Below, piece after piece: positions 36,614-45,681 of a stretch of 64,000 nt of DNA. Under the pieces are notes generated by a model. That model saw nothing but the letters and a program-made list of their open reading frames with translations, was not told the origin of the DNA and ran no database searches. Made by a program: the position numbers and the translations under genes. The stretch lies in NCBI RefSeq assembly GCF_000183135.1, contig NC_014734.1, forward strand, positions 2,418,001-2,482,000. Reading direction: 5' to 3'. This DNA comes from Paludibacter propionicigenes WB4. GTDB taxonomy: Bacteria; Bacteroidota; Bacteroidia; Bacteroidales; Paludibacteraceae. Position 1 is the first letter of the stretch, and each line of letters begins with the position of its first letter.

Positions 36614-37672
36614 TTATTTCCCTCTCAGGTATTGAATCGGCCACTCACTTTCTCCGTCGGTTCTTAGTGTTGAAACTATTGGGAAATAAGGATTTCTCAA
36701 TAATTCACGTCCAAGAAATATCATGTCGGCTTTTCCCTCGACCAGTATGGAGTTCATTTGTTCGACGGTGGTTATCAGCCCGACGGCTGCAGTGAGTACA
36801 CCCGTTTTTTTGATTTCTTCGGAGAAATGAACCTGGTAGCCGGGAGATAATGGAATTTTTGCGTTGGATATATTTCCTCCCGACGAACAATCAATCAGAT
36901 CTACCCCCTGTCGGTGTAGTATTTCGCTCAGTTTCACCGTTTCTTCGAGGTTCCAGCCACCTTCGGTCCAGTCGGTAGCCGATAAGCGGACAAAAAGAGG
37001 AAGTTCCTGAGGCCAGTCAGTCTTTACAGCCGCCACTATTTTCAGCAATAATCTTATGCGGTTTTCGAAACTGCCGCCATATTCGTCGGTGCGTTTATTG
37101 CTCAGGGGAGATAAGAACTGATGTACCAGATAGCCATGGGCGGCATGAATTTCCAACACATCGAACCCGGCTTGTTTTGCCCGTCGTGCAGTGGCTGTAA
37201 ACTGCTGAACAATATGCTCAATTTCGGTTTCATTCAGCTCATGCGGTGGTATTTCGGCTGAATCAAAAGGAATGGCAGAGGGAGCCACAGTTTGCCAACC
37301 GCCTTCGGCTATGGATAATTGCTTCCCTCCGTTTGCCGGCGAGTCATGCGACGCTTTTCGGCCGGCATGGGCTATCTGAATGGCGGTGGTTGCGCCATGC
37401 TCATGCGCAAATCGGGTAATTCTTTCCAATCCTGCAATTTGGTTGTCATCCCACAGACCCAGGTCGAAAGGTGTTATCCTTCCTTCGGGTGCCACTGCCG
37501 TTGCTTCGAGCATCAGTAAACCCACACCACCCACTGCACGAGTTCCATAGTGAACAATGTGCCAATCGTTTACCAAGCCATCGGTTGCGGAGTATTGACA
37601 CATTGGCGACAGGCCTATTCTGTTTTTTATTGTTACTGATTTGATGCTGAGCGGTTCGTTTATTCTTGACAT
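36614..37672 (-). CDS. namA: Old-yellow-enzyme family NADPH:flavin oxidoreductase, YqjM/NamA type
   Basis: 352 residues, TIM barrel binding FMN. YqjM-class signatures: LSPMCQYSATDGLVNDWHIVHYG (here the redox-tuning Cys in SPMCQYSA), LEATAVAPEGRI, AIQIAHAGRKAS, the HAAHGYLVHQFLSPLSNKRTDEYGG stretch holding the His-Ala-Ala-His substrate motif and NKR, and phosphate-binding residues in AAVGLITT and FLGRELLRNPYFP. Such enzymes reduce activated C=C bonds of enones, nitro compounds and N-ethylmaleimide. It stands as a single gene ended by the hairpin at 36530. The physiological substrate is unknown. Confidence 0.9.
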   Translation of the reverse strand: MSRINEPLSIKSVTIKNRIGLSPMCQYSATDGLVNDWHIVHYGTRAVGGVGLLMLEATAVAPEGRITPFDLGLWDDNQIAGLERITRFAHEHGATTAIQIAHAGRKASHDSPANGGKQLSIAEGGWQTVAPSAIPFDSAEIPPHELNETEIEHIVQQFTATARRAKQAGFDVLEIHAAHGYLVHQFLSPLSNKRTDEYGGSFENRIRLLLKIVAAVKTDWPQELPLFVRLSATDWTEGGWNLEETVKLSEILHRQGVDLIDCSSGGNISNAKIPLSPGYQVHFSEEIKKTGVLTAAVGLITTVEQMNSILVEGKADMIFLGRELLRNPYFPIVSTLRTDGESEWPIQYLRGK

Positions 37673-37840
37673 AGGGTTGCGTGACTGATGGTTTTAGTGA
37701 GTGAAACAGAAATAGGAACTGAAATGTTTAATTGGAAATTGAACCTTAAGTAAATGATAATTATGGTTGATATGTTTTTTTGTCACATAGTTCACACTAG
37801 TTTTAAATAGGAGATGTAAGACTAAGAACACACATAGCTA

Positions 37841-37994
37841 GGCTGTCCAATAAGTGCTTTTTTGGACGCAAATTACGCAAATGGCACAAATTTTCGCAAA
37901 TGTCATTTTTATAGATGTCGCTATATCAGTAATCTGTGTTTTGCGGCGATTTGCGGTTTTTGCGAAATTCACGTTCTTTTTTTTGAGACACCCC
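37841..37994. repeat. MITE-like palindromic element (about 154 bp)
   Basis: The left end begins GGCTGTCCAATAAG and the right end, read in reverse complement, GGGGTGTCTCAAAA; aligned with a one-base shift these agree at most positions. Inside, both arms carry repeated CGCAAAT words (GACGCAAATTACGCAAATGG on the left, TTTCGCAAAAACCGCAAATC on the right in reverse complement). The only open frame (37854-38042) is a by-product of the repeat. A non-autonomous transposon remnant or a large REP-like hairpin would both fit. Confidence 0.45.
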
Positions 37995-38118
37995 TTCAGA
38001 CTGAGTAAGAGTATCGTCAGATACTTTTACTATGTGACCTGAGCCTTTTCTCTTATGATTTCTATGTGTCCTATTGTGGTAAAAATATATCATTAAACAA
38101 ACGCCTGATAAGCAAACA

Positions 38119-38145
38119 ACCGGTTAGGATCGTATCCCAACCGGT
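38119..38145 (-). terminator. Hairpin terminator of the Lys/Ala-rich repeat protein gene
   Basis: ACCGGTTAGGAT (38119-38130) pairs with ATCCCAACCGGT (38134-38145) with one mismatch and a three-base loop, 13 bases after the stop, with T-rich sequence following on the minus strand. Confidence 0.75.
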
Positions 38146-38157
38146 GTTTTGTTCAGC

Positions 38158-38613
38158 TTATTTTTTAGCAGCTTCTTTGTTTTCTTTGTAACGCATATCC
38201 GGCGTTCCATCTTTTTTCAAATGTTTGGCGGCAGCTTCTTTATTTTCTTTAAAACGTTTGTCAGGTGTTCCATCCTTTTTCAATTTATCGCCCGCTACAA
38301 CAGCTTTTTTAGTAGCTTCGTCTTTTTTTTCCTCTGCTTTCGCAGCTTCCTTGCTTACCTTAGTCTCAGCAGCCTTAACTTTGGCATCGGCAGCTTCTTT
38401 GTTTTCTTTGTAACGCTTGTCAAGTGTGCCGTCTTTTTTCAACTTTTCACCGGCAACTTTTGCTTTGGTGGCAGCTTCGTCTTTTTTAGCTTCAGCTTTC
38501 GTTGCTTCTTTTTTGGCTTTTTCTTTGGTTGCTTTTACAGCATCAGATTGAGCATGTACAGCAGTGGCTGCCAAAACCATAACAGCCATCAATAAAACAC
38601 TAATTTTTTTCAT
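38158..38613 (-). CDS. Secreted Lys/Ala/Glu-rich repeat protein
   Basis: 151 residues. A signal peptide ending VHAQ is followed by a very charged helical protein made of repeats: LKKDGTLDKRYKENKEAA, LKKDGTPDKRFKENKEAA and LKKDGTPDMRYKENKEAA (about 58-75, 112-129 and 132-149), joined by Ala/Lys/Glu-rich helices (KAEAKKDEAATKAKVAGEK and KAEEKKDEATKKAVVAGDK). The DNA repeats too, so it grew by internal duplication. Function unknown; the DGTPDxR core recurs in other Bacteroidota secreted proteins. Basic, soluble and presumably periplasmic. Confidence 0.8.
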   Translation of the reverse strand: MKKISVLLMAVMVLAATAVHAQSDAVKATKEKAKKEATKAEAKKDEAATKAKVAGEKLKKDGTLDKRYKENKEAADAKVKAAETKVSKEAAKAEEKKDEATKKAVVAGDKLKKDGTPDKRFKENKEAAAKHLKKDGTPDMRYKENKEAAKK

Positions 38614-38706
38614 AAATATTTATTGATTTAGAACAACCTGCATGTAGATTGTTTGATTGATAAATGATAAGCGTACATGCCCGCCAATGCTTATTTGAAA
38701 CAGATA

Positions 38707-38714
38707 CAAATATA
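38707..38714 (-). promoter_or_regulatory. Candidate -7 box (TATATTTG) for the repeat protein gene
   Basis: Minus-strand TATATTTG about 93 bases before the ATG at 38613. Confidence 0.45.
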
Positions 38715-39103
38715 GAAAGAATTTAATCAAAATAGAAAATCGGGGAATATTTTCAATTGAATTAAACTCGATTCTGATGATAAAAACGGAAATGAGAATA
38801 AATTATTATAGGACAGTTCTTGCTTTACAGGTTCAAATGAACCAGATATAAGCCAACGCGAGTTCAGAGCCTTTTTGGAATAAGACAGAAGAAGGAAGTC
38901 GAAATGGGATGAATAAACCTCCACACAATTTTGAATTAGAAATCTCAATTTTGAAAAAAACATATTTTTCATCCATTCATAATTAGGGTTATCAATTAAA
39001 TTAGTATTTTTGTGGCAAACAGCTTTCTTCTTTAACAGTTAAAATTTCTTTTAGTCATTTTCTAAATTCGGCTGTTTTTCTTATCAGGAATATATACAAA
39101 CAA
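38715..39103. other. Divergent spacer before dut, no gene seen
   Basis: AT-rich. An 81-codon frame at 38727-38972 (minus) has no export signal, no plausible domain and lies across the promoter side of the repeat protein, so I leave it out. A TATTTTTG box at 39005-39012 faces dut. Confidence 0.4.
39005..39012 (+). promoter_or_regulatory. Candidate -7 box (TATTTTTG) for the dut cluster
   Basis: TAnnTTTG match 92 bases before the dut ATG; no good -33 element. Confidence 0.35.
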
Positions 39104-39538
39104 ATGAAAATAAACATCTTAAACAAATCGAAGCATCCACTACCTGAGTATGCTACACCTTTATCGGCCGGCATGGATTTGCGTGCTAACATTGATGAAC
39201 CGATCGTATTAAAATCATTGGAACGAAAATTGATACCCACCGGTTTATTTATAGAGCTGCCAGCGGGATACGAAGCACAAATTCGACCAAGAAGTGGTTT
39301 AGCTATAAAAAAAGGGATTACGGTTTTGAATTCGCCGGGAACGATAGATGCCGATTACCGTGGGGAGATTTGTATTATTCTGATAAATCTTTCGACTGAA
39401 GATTTTGTGATAAACGACGGCGAAAGAATTTGCCAAATGGTGATAGCTGCCCACGAACAAGCTGCATGGGCAGAGGTGTCCGAGCTTGGCGAAACCGATC
39501 GGGGTGCAGGCGGATTCGGGCACACAGGTAAACACTAA
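39104..39538 (+). CDS. dut: Deoxyuridine 5'-triphosphate nucleotidohydrolase (dUTPase)
   Basis: 144 residues, the usual length of trimeric dUTPases. All five motifs are present: SAGMDLRA (1), [10 protein letters not shown] (2), [11 protein letters not shown] (3), ERICQMVI (4) and the C-terminal [11 protein letters not shown] (5) that closes over the active site. It hydrolyses dUTP to dUMP and pyrophosphate, keeping uracil out of DNA and feeding dTMP synthesis. First gene of a dut-TPR-DUF4292-EnvC-like series that is kept together in many Bacteroidales; the next gene starts 74 bp downstream. Confidence 0.96.
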   Translation: MKINILNKSKHPLPEYATPLSAGMDLRANIDEPIVLKSLERKLIPTGLFIELPAGYEAQIRPRSGLAIKKGITVLNSPGTIDADYRGEICIILINLSTEDFVINDGERICQMVIAAHEQAAWAEVSELGETDRGAGGFGHTGKH

Positions 39539-39612
39539 GCAGGCATTGCCGGGCGGCCAAAACTCAAAGCTGTATAATTGTTTAATTATACATTTTATTA
39601 ATTTAGTAGCGT

Positions 39613-41361
39613 ATGCACAAAAAATATTATCTGTTTCTTTTCGTTTTATTTACGTTCCTGTCTTGTTCTACCCCTAAGAAGCTGGTAGAAGCAAGCGTGG
39701 CGAATAAAATTCAACTGCCGGAATCAGCCCGGCGCCAGTTTGATTATTATTTCTACGAAGGACTTAAGCAAAAAGATAATCAGCAATACGATCAGGCAAT
39801 AGAAACATTTAGACTGTGTCTGGCTATCGATTCGTTGGATGCCGGTGCACAATCCGAACTTGGATTAATGTACTCGGCAATGGGCTTTGACGGTCCTGCC
39901 CTACAATGCTTGGAAAAAGCGGTACGGATAGACCCATCGAACTGGTGGTACAACGCCCAGCTTATTTCAATGTACTCGGATGCGAAAAACTGGAAACGAG
40001 CCATTGAGCTTACCAACAACCTGCAAAAATTATATCCTGATAAAGATGACGTGTATTCGATGCTGGCGACTTTTTATAAGCAAACGCGTGAATACGACAA
40101 AGCCATTGCCGCTTACGATCATTTGGAGAGTTTGGTGGGGATAAACGAAACCACGACTTTTGAGAAATTTCAGTTGTATATCTTATCCAATAAGCCTCAG
40201 AAAGGGGTGGCCGAAATAGACAAACTGGTGAATAAATTTCCTACGGAGTCGCGCTACAAGGTGCTTCGGGGAGACATATTTATGCAGCAGAAAATGCCCG
40301 AAAAAGCATACGAAATTTATCAGAACGTGCTCAAAGACGATCCGCAAAACGCGTATGTTTATGTTTCTTTGTCGGAATATTACAAGTCGACCAATCAGCC
40401 GGACAAAGCCATTGAATCAATAGTAAATGCTTTAAAAACAGAGCAGCTTGATGTGGATACCAAGGTTGATATTTTGGGGCAATATGTTGAACGACTGGTG
40501 CAGGATTCTACAAAATTTGTTGAAACCGAGAGCTTGTTTAAATTGCTGATAGACCGCTATCCGCTGGAGGAGAAAGTACACGGATACTATGCCACCTTTC
40601 TTCTCTATCAGAAACGAAATACCGAAGCTATTGCGGAGTTTGAAACTATGCTGAATATCAACCCGAAGAACGAGCAGACGTGGATGAAACTTATTCAGGT
40701 AAACACCATGGATAAAAAATTCAGTCAGGTACTGACGGTAACCAAAAGAGCCATGGAGAGTTTACCGAAACTTGCCATTTGGTATTTTTACAAAGGAATA
40801 GCCCAATTTCAACTGGAAGATTATAAAGGAGCTTTGGATACATACAAAGCCGGATTGCCTTTAATTACGAAGGATCAGACAGCTTTACAAAGTGACTTTT
40901 ATGCGCAAATAGCTGATATTTATTACAAACAGCAGATGAAAGATTCGGCTTTCGCGGCTTATGATAAGGCGTTGGCCATTAATCCGGTGAATGTGATGGT
41001 GATGAATAATTATGCGTATTATTTGTCGCTGGAAAAAACAGATTTGAAAAAGGCTGAAAGAATGAGTGCTAAAACGATAGAAGTAGAGCCTAAAAACAGC
41101 ACATACCTGGATACTTACGCCTGGATTTTGTATCAGGAAGCGAATTACTTTCTGGCCAAGTTTCACATAGAACGTGCCATCGATAATCTGCCCAAAGATG
41201 AAGATCCGGGTATAATACTGGAACATTACGGTGATATTCTTTGGATGTCCGGTGCCGAAAATGAGGCTAAAGCATTGGAAGTGTGGCAAAAATCATATGA
41301 CTCAGGCAATAAAACAGAAGAACTGAAACAAAAAATAACGAACAAAGGCTGGAAAAGATAG
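39613..41361 (+). CDS. TPR-repeat lipoprotein
   Basis: 582 residues. Lipoprotein signal MHKKYYLFLFVLFTFLSCST with Cys18. The rest is a chain of about twelve to fourteen tetratricopeptide repeats, for instance LKQKDNQQYDQAIETFRLCL, GLMYSAMGFDGPALQCLEKA, REYDKAIAAYDHLE, NTEAIAEFETMLNINPKNEQ and KDSAFAAYDKALAINPVNVM. TPR solenoids hold protein complexes together; this one presumably sits on the periplasmic face of a membrane. With its neighbours (DUF4292 lipoprotein and EnvC-like protein) a role in cell-envelope assembly is likely but not shown. Confidence 0.9.
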   Translation: MHKKYYLFLFVLFTFLSCSTPKKLVEASVANKIQLPESARRQFDYYFYEGLKQKDNQQYDQAIETFRLCLAIDSLDAGAQSELGLMYSAMGFDGPALQCLEKAVRIDPSNWWYNAQLISMYSDAKNWKRAIELTNNLQKLYPDKDDVYSMLATFYKQTREYDKAIAAYDHLESLVGINETTTFEKFQLYILSNKPQKGVAEIDKLVNKFPTESRYKVLRGDIFMQQKMPEKAYEIYQNVLKDDPQNAYVYVSLSEYYKSTNQPDKAIESIVNALKTEQLDVDTKVDILGQYVERLVQDSTKFVETESLFKLLIDRYPLEEKVHGYYATFLLYQKRNTEAIAEFETMLNINPKNEQTWMKLIQVNTMDKKFSQVLTVTKRAMESLPKLAIWYFYKGIAQFQLEDYKGALDTYKAGLPLITKDQTALQSDFYAQIADIYYKQQMKDSAFAAYDKALAINPVNVMVMNNYAYYLSLEKTDLKKAERMSAKTIEVEPKNSTYLDTYAWILYQEANYFLAKFHIERAIDNLPKDEDPGIILEHYGDILWMSGAENEAKALEVWQKSYDSGNKTEELKQKITNKGWKR

Positions 41362-41395
41362 GCCGAAATTTATCTTTGATACAAGAAAAAGAAAT

Positions 41396-42217
41396 ATGAA
41401 ACAAAAAACAACAATAATGCTGGTACTTTGCGTGCTGATGTTTTCAGCCTGTAAGACAACACGTACTGTATCCAAGTCTTCAACAGTCCCCGGAACTCCT
41501 GTAATTACTAACGCAGTAGTTGGTGTAATTGATCAGGTAAATAAAAACCAGCCCCGGTTTCAGACAGCCAATATCAGCAAAATGACATTTGCTTTTGAAA
41601 TGGGCGAACGCAAGGTAAACGTTAGTGCTTCCTGCAAAATAAAGAAAGATACAGCTATTTATATTTCTGTTCAACCCCTGCTGGGTATCGAGATGTTCAA
41701 AGCCGAACTGACCACCGACAGTATGCGCGTTTTCGATAAAATGAATCATCGGTATTATGTGGTGGATTATGGTTATTTTTATAGCCGCTTTGGGGTGAAT
41801 GTAAATTTCTATAGTTTGCAGTCATTGCTTACCGCACAGCTCTTTTGCATAGGTAAACAAGGAGTCATAGCCGACAGTTGTAAACTGGTGCCTGCGGGTG
41901 ATGGAAAGAACACAATTGAGTATGAGAATAGCAATATGATGCAAAGCTCCCTGTTATCGCCGCTGTATGTGATACAACAAGTTTTGCTGAAAGCTAAAAA
42001 CAGCAATTATCAGCTGGAGACCAACTATGCCGATTACACACTGGTGAATGGTATTAGTTTTCCACAGACAATAAAGCTGCTTGCTACCAACGACAGAAAC
42101 AGGGTAGCCTGCGAGTTTTCAATATTGCGGGTAGAGTTTAATAAAGAAATAAAACTGTCGCCCACCAATCCGGATAGATTTACCCGGGGTGACATAGACC
42201 AATTGCTGAAAAAATAA
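41396..42217 (+). CDS. DUF4292-family lipoprotein
   Basis: 273 residues. Lipoprotein signal TTIMLVLCVLMFSACKTT with Cys19. The remainder is beta-rich: ISKMTFAFEMGERKVNVSASCKI, IYISVQPLLGIEMFKAELTTD, RVFDKMNHRYYVVDYGYF. This matches DUF4292, a family with a half-barrel shape like LolA/LolB lipoprotein carriers, so a lipid- or lipoprotein-handling role in the periplasm is plausible (inference from fold). Starts 34 bp after the TPR gene and is followed 30 bp later by the EnvC-like gene. Confidence 0.85.
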   Translation: MKQKTTIMLVLCVLMFSACKTTRTVSKSSTVPGTPVITNAVVGVIDQVNKNQPRFQTANISKMTFAFEMGERKVNVSASCKIKKDTAIYISVQPLLGIEMFKAELTTDSMRVFDKMNHRYYVVDYGYFYSRFGVNVNFYSLQSLLTAQLFCIGKQGVIADSCKLVPAGDGKNTIEYENSNMMQSSLLSPLYVIQQVLLKAKNSNYQLETNYADYTLVNGISFPQTIKLLATNDRNRVACEFSILRVEFNKEIKLSPTNPDRFTRGDIDQLLKK

Positions 42218-42247
42218 AGAAACAAGTTGAAATTCTAAAAAAAACGT

Positions 42248-43600
42248 TTGATGCACTTCACATTAAATAATCGATTAAAAGTCATTGTTTTATTTCTAAT
42301 GACTGCAGTTTTCACTTTGTCGGCTCAGTCGGTCAAGGATCTGGAAAAGCAACGAAAAGCAACGCTTCAAAAGCTGGAGGCAACCAGCAAAATGCTGAAT
42401 GAAACAAACCAGTCCAAGAAGACGTCGTTGAATAAGTTGAATATTATTTCCAAGAATATCAACGAACGTAAAACGCTGATTAAAAATATAAGCTCTGAAA
42501 TCAGCATGATGGACGTGCAAATAAAGAAACTGAATGATGAAAAACAAAAGTTGGAAAGCAAGCTGGAAAAACTTAAGTCCGATTATGTAAAGCTCGTTCA
42601 GGAAGCGCATATCAACCGTAGTCTGTATGCCAGAATTATGTTTGTCTTGTCGTCCAGCTCTTTTGATCAGTCGTACCGTCGCCTGCGCTATTTACAGCAA
42701 TACAGCGATTATCGTAAGCAGCAGGTTGGTGAGATAGAACAGGTTAAAACAGAGATTGTACATAAAAACGACAGCATTAATAATCACAAGGTCACTAAAG
42801 TTGAGGTTGTAAAACAAAAAGAAGTTGAAACCAAAAACCTGTCGAAAGATGAACAAAAGGAAAAAGTATTGCTGACCGACTTGCAAAAAAAGGAAAAGAA
42901 ACTGCGTGAAGATCAAAAAGTACAACAGAAAAAAGCAGCTGAACTAAACAATCAGATAGAACGATTGATAGCCGAACAAATCCGGAAAGCTGAAGCTAAA
43001 CGAGCGGCAGCAGAGAAAAAGAGACTGGCCGAAGCTAAACGACGTGCAGCCGAAGAGCCCCGATACAAAGCCAAAAGTAATACCAAATCGAGTTCGAAAA
43101 GTACATCGGAAGAAAGACCTACGGCCTCGACCACGCCTTCTTCATCTGCTTCAGTATCCGCTTTAACCAAGGAAGAATCATTGATTTCGGGAAATTTTGA
43201 GCGTAATATAGGAAGGCTGCCCTGGCCTACTTCCAATGGATTTATACGCGGGCACTATGGAATACAGCCTCATCCGGTATTGAAATTTGTGACCACCAAC
43301 AACAAGGGAATCTACATTCAGACTCCGGCCGGAAGCAATGCCCGGGCTGTGTTTGAAGGAGTGGTTACACAGCGTTTTTCAATTCCCGGAAGCAACAACG
43401 GTGTGATTATTCAGCATGGAAATTATCGTACGGTATATGCCAACCTGACTCAGATTTTTGTGCGCGAGGGCGATCATGTATCTTCCAAGCAGGCAATAGG
43501 TAAGATTTATACCGATGACGATGAAAATAAAACCGAGCTTTATTTCCAGATTTATAACGGCAGGAATGTTCAGAATCCTGAACACTGGATTGCACGGTAA
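42248..43600 (+). CDS. EnvC-like murein hydrolase activator with degenerate LytM (M23) domain
   Basis: 450 residues. Signal peptide ending LSAQ; coiled coil from about 25 to 265 (VKDLEKQRKATLQKLEATSK; KKAAELNNQIERLIAEQIRK); a Ser/Thr-rich linker to about 310; then a LytM fold (LPWPTSNGFIRGHYGIQPHP ... GSNNGVIIQHGNYRTVYANL ... ELYFQIYNGRNVQNP). Active M23 enzymes need H-x3-D and H-x-H zinc ligands; here the Asp is missing after HPVLKF, YANL replaces YAHL and LYFQI replaces LHFEI. That is the picture of EnvC, which does not cut itself but activates amidases at the division septum. End of the dut cluster. Confidence 0.9.
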   Translation: MMHFTLNNRLKVIVLFLMTAVFTLSAQSVKDLEKQRKATLQKLEATSKMLNETNQSKKTSLNKLNIISKNINERKTLIKNISSEISMMDVQIKKLNDEKQKLESKLEKLKSDYVKLVQEAHINRSLYARIMFVLSSSSFDQSYRRLRYLQQYSDYRKQQVGEIEQVKTEIVHKNDSINNHKVTKVEVVKQKEVETKNLSKDEQKEKVLLTDLQKKEKKLREDQKVQQKKAAELNNQIERLIAEQIRKAEAKRAAAEKKRLAEAKRRAAEEPRYKAKSNTKSSSKSTSEERPTASTTPSSSASVSALTKEESLISGNFERNIGRLPWPTSNGFIRGHYGIQPHPVLKFVTTNNKGIYIQTPAGSNARAVFEGVVTQRFSIPGSNNGVIIQHGNYRTVYANLTQIFVREGDHVSSKQAIGKIYTDDDENKTELYFQIYNGRNVQNPEHWIAR

Positions 43601-43605
43601 GAAAA

Positions 43606-43724
43606 AACCCCCAACCCCCTAAAGGGGGCTTTTAGGGAGCTTTTTTTCGATTTGATGTGAAACGAATAGATGATAATATTTTAATATACAAACTAACTTT
43701 TATTCCCCTTCAGGGGTTAGGGGT
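43606..43724. repeat. Inverted pair of short C/G-run palindromes between envC-like gene and parE
   Basis: AACCCCCAACCCCCTAAAGG (from 43606, continuing GGGC to 43629) and, about 75 bases on, TTCCCCTTCAGGGGTTAGGG (43703-43724, ending GTC) are reverse complements of one another with few differences; both also contain their own CCCC-GGGG hairpin. The left copy followed by CTTTTAGGGAGCTTTTTTT may terminate the upstream operon. The right copy ends seven bases before the parE ATG. Confidence 0.6.
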
Positions 43725-43730
43725 CATATT

Positions 43731-45605
43731 ATGGAAGAATTTGTAAACGAGTCGCAATTGGTAGATTACGGTGATAGTAACATTATCACCCTCGAAGGTC
43801 TTGAACACGTTCGTCGGCGTCCGGGAATGTATATCGGTAAGCTGGGCGATGGTTCTCATGTTGATGATGGAATTTATGTATTGCTCAAAGAAGTGCTCGA
43901 TAACTGTATAGATGAGTATAGAATGGGTGCCGGCAAAGCCATTGATGTGCGCGTGCAGGATGGACATGTTGAGGTACGCGACTTTGGTCGAGGTATTCCG
44001 TTGGGAAAAATGGTGGAAGCGGTTTCTATCATGAACACGGGCGGTAAGTACGATTCCAAAGCATTTAAAAAATCGGTGGGATTAAACGGGGTTGGTACCA
44101 AGGCCGTGAATGCACTATCTTCCACTTTTGTGGTTCAGAGTTTCAGGGATGGTCAGAGCCGCAAAGCCGAATTCCAAAAAGGCAAGCTGGTTTCCGATTC
44201 CGATATTTTTGCCGATAACACCGAGCGAGGAACGCTTATTTATTTCGTGCCCGATAATACGTTGTTCGAGAATTACCTTTACAAAGAAGATTATATCGAA
44301 ACCATGCTGCGCAATTATGCGTACCTGAATACAGGGCTAACCATCAATTTCAACGGAAAGAAAATCCTTTCGAAAAACGGATTGACGGATTTGCTCAACG
44401 AAAACATCACCGCTCAGCCGCTCTATCCGATTATTCACCTCAAAGGCGAAGACATAGAAATAGCATTTACCCACAGCGACCAATACGGAGAAGAATACTA
44501 CTCATTTGTAAACGGTCAGCACACCACGCAGGGAGGTACGCATCAAAGCGCATTTCGTGAAGCGGTGGCTCGTACCATCAAAGAGTTTTATTCCAAAAAT
44601 ATGGAAGTGGGCGATATCCGCAACGGTATAATTGCTGCGGTGGCCATCAGCGTGGAAGAGCCGATTTTTGAATCGCAGACCAAAACCAAACTTGGATCGC
44701 GCGACATGGCTAAAGATGGAGTTTCGGTAAATAAATTTATTTCCGACTTTCTGAAAAAGGAACTGGACAATTACCTGCACCGTAATAGCGAAACGGCTAA
44801 TATTCTGCTTCAAAAAATACAGGACTCGGAGAAAGAGCGCAAAGCGATTGCCGGTGTTACCAAGTTGGCACGCGAACGGGCTAAGAAAGTAAACCTGCAC
44901 AATAAAAAGCTTCGCGATTGCAGAGTGCATTTCAACGACTCACTTACCAAGGATGATGCTAAAAATGCAGCTATCCACAACTCATGCATCTTTATCACCG
45001 AGGGCGATTCGGCAAGTGGTTCCATCACCAAAAGTCGTGATGTAAATACACAGGCAGTATTCAGCCTGCGTGGAAAACCGCTTAACAGCTACGGCCTCAC
45101 CAAAAAAATTGTGTATGAAAACGAAGAGTTTAACCTGCTGCAAGCGGCGCTAAACATAGAGGAAGGTGTTGAAAACCTGCGTTACAACAAAGTTATTGTT
45201 GCCACCGATGCCGATGTGGACGGAATGCACATCCGGTTGTTACTTATTACTTTCTTTCTTCAGTTTTTCCCCGATTTAATCAAAAAAGGACATGTGTACA
45301 TTCTGCAAACCCCGCTTTTCAGAGTGCGTAATAAGAAAGAAACGTTCTATTGTTATTCTGAAGAAGAGCGATTGGCCTCCATGGCTAAAGTGGGTTCAAA
45401 TCCCGAAATAACCCGATTCAAAGGACTGGGTGAAATTTCGCCGGATGAGTTTAAACACTTTATAGGCAAGGATATGCGACTGGATCAGGTGACGCTCAAA
45501 AAAGAAGATGCCGTGCAGGATTTGCTTTCGTTTTACATGGGCAAAAACACTTCGGAACGCCAGAATTTTATTATCGATAATCTGGTGGTAGAAGAAGACG
45601 TTTAA
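43731..45605 (+). CDS. parE: DNA topoisomerase IV subunit B
   Basis: 624 residues. GHKL ATPase domain: [62 protein letters not shown] and [11 protein letters not shown]; transducer [20 protein letters not shown] with the switch lysine in QTKTKLGSR; Toprim domain [29 protein letters not shown] and [17 protein letters not shown] with the metal-binding DxD. The length and the KTKLGSR context fit ParE rather than GyrB. With ParC it decatenates daughter chromosomes. parC is not next to it here; tadA follows. Confidence 0.93.
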   Translation: MEEFVNESQLVDYGDSNIITLEGLEHVRRRPGMYIGKLGDGSHVDDGIYVLLKEVLDNCIDEYRMGAGKAIDVRVQDGHVEVRDFGRGIPLGKMVEAVSIMNTGGKYDSKAFKKSVGLNGVGTKAVNALSSTFVVQSFRDGQSRKAEFQKGKLVSDSDIFADNTERGTLIYFVPDNTLFENYLYKEDYIETMLRNYAYLNTGLTINFNGKKILSKNGLTDLLNENITAQPLYPIIHLKGEDIEIAFTHSDQYGEEYYSFVNGQHTTQGGTHQSAFREAVARTIKEFYSKNMEVGDIRNGIIAAVAISVEEPIFESQTKTKLGSRDMAKDGVSVNKFISDFLKKELDNYLHRNSETANILLQKIQDSEKERKAIAGVTKLARERAKKVNLHNKKLRDCRVHFNDSLTKDDAKNAAIHNSCIFITEGDSASGSITKSRDVNTQAVFSLRGKPLNSYGLTKKIVYENEEFNLLQAALNIEEGVENLRYNKVIVATDADVDGMHIRLLLITFFLQFFPDLIKKGHVYILQTPLFRVRNKKETFYCYSEEERLASMAKVGSNPEITRFKGLGEISPDEFKHFIGKDMRLDQVTLKKEDAVQDLLSFYMGKNTSERQNFIIDNLVVEEDV

Positions 45606-45681
45606 TTCAATTGACAGTTGATAATTGATAGTTGACAATCAAATTCTGGACTTTTTTATACTCTGCAAACCACAAAATTCT

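Noticed and set aside
37854-38042. 62-codon open frame
   Set aside because: It lies wholly within and just after a palindromic repeat, and its residues come from repeated CGCAAAT words; not a gene.
38149-38595. 148-codon plus-strand frame rich in Phe and Ser
   Set aside because: Exact antisense of the Lys/Ala repeat gene, which has a signal peptide, a promoter and a terminator.
38727-38972. 81-codon minus-strand frame
   Set aside because: No recognisable feature and it lies in the divergent promoter region before dut.
45625-45681. Longer start for tadA
   Set aside because: The added residues are encoded by a repetitive spacer and are not typical of TadA; ATG 45682 gives the usual N-terminus.
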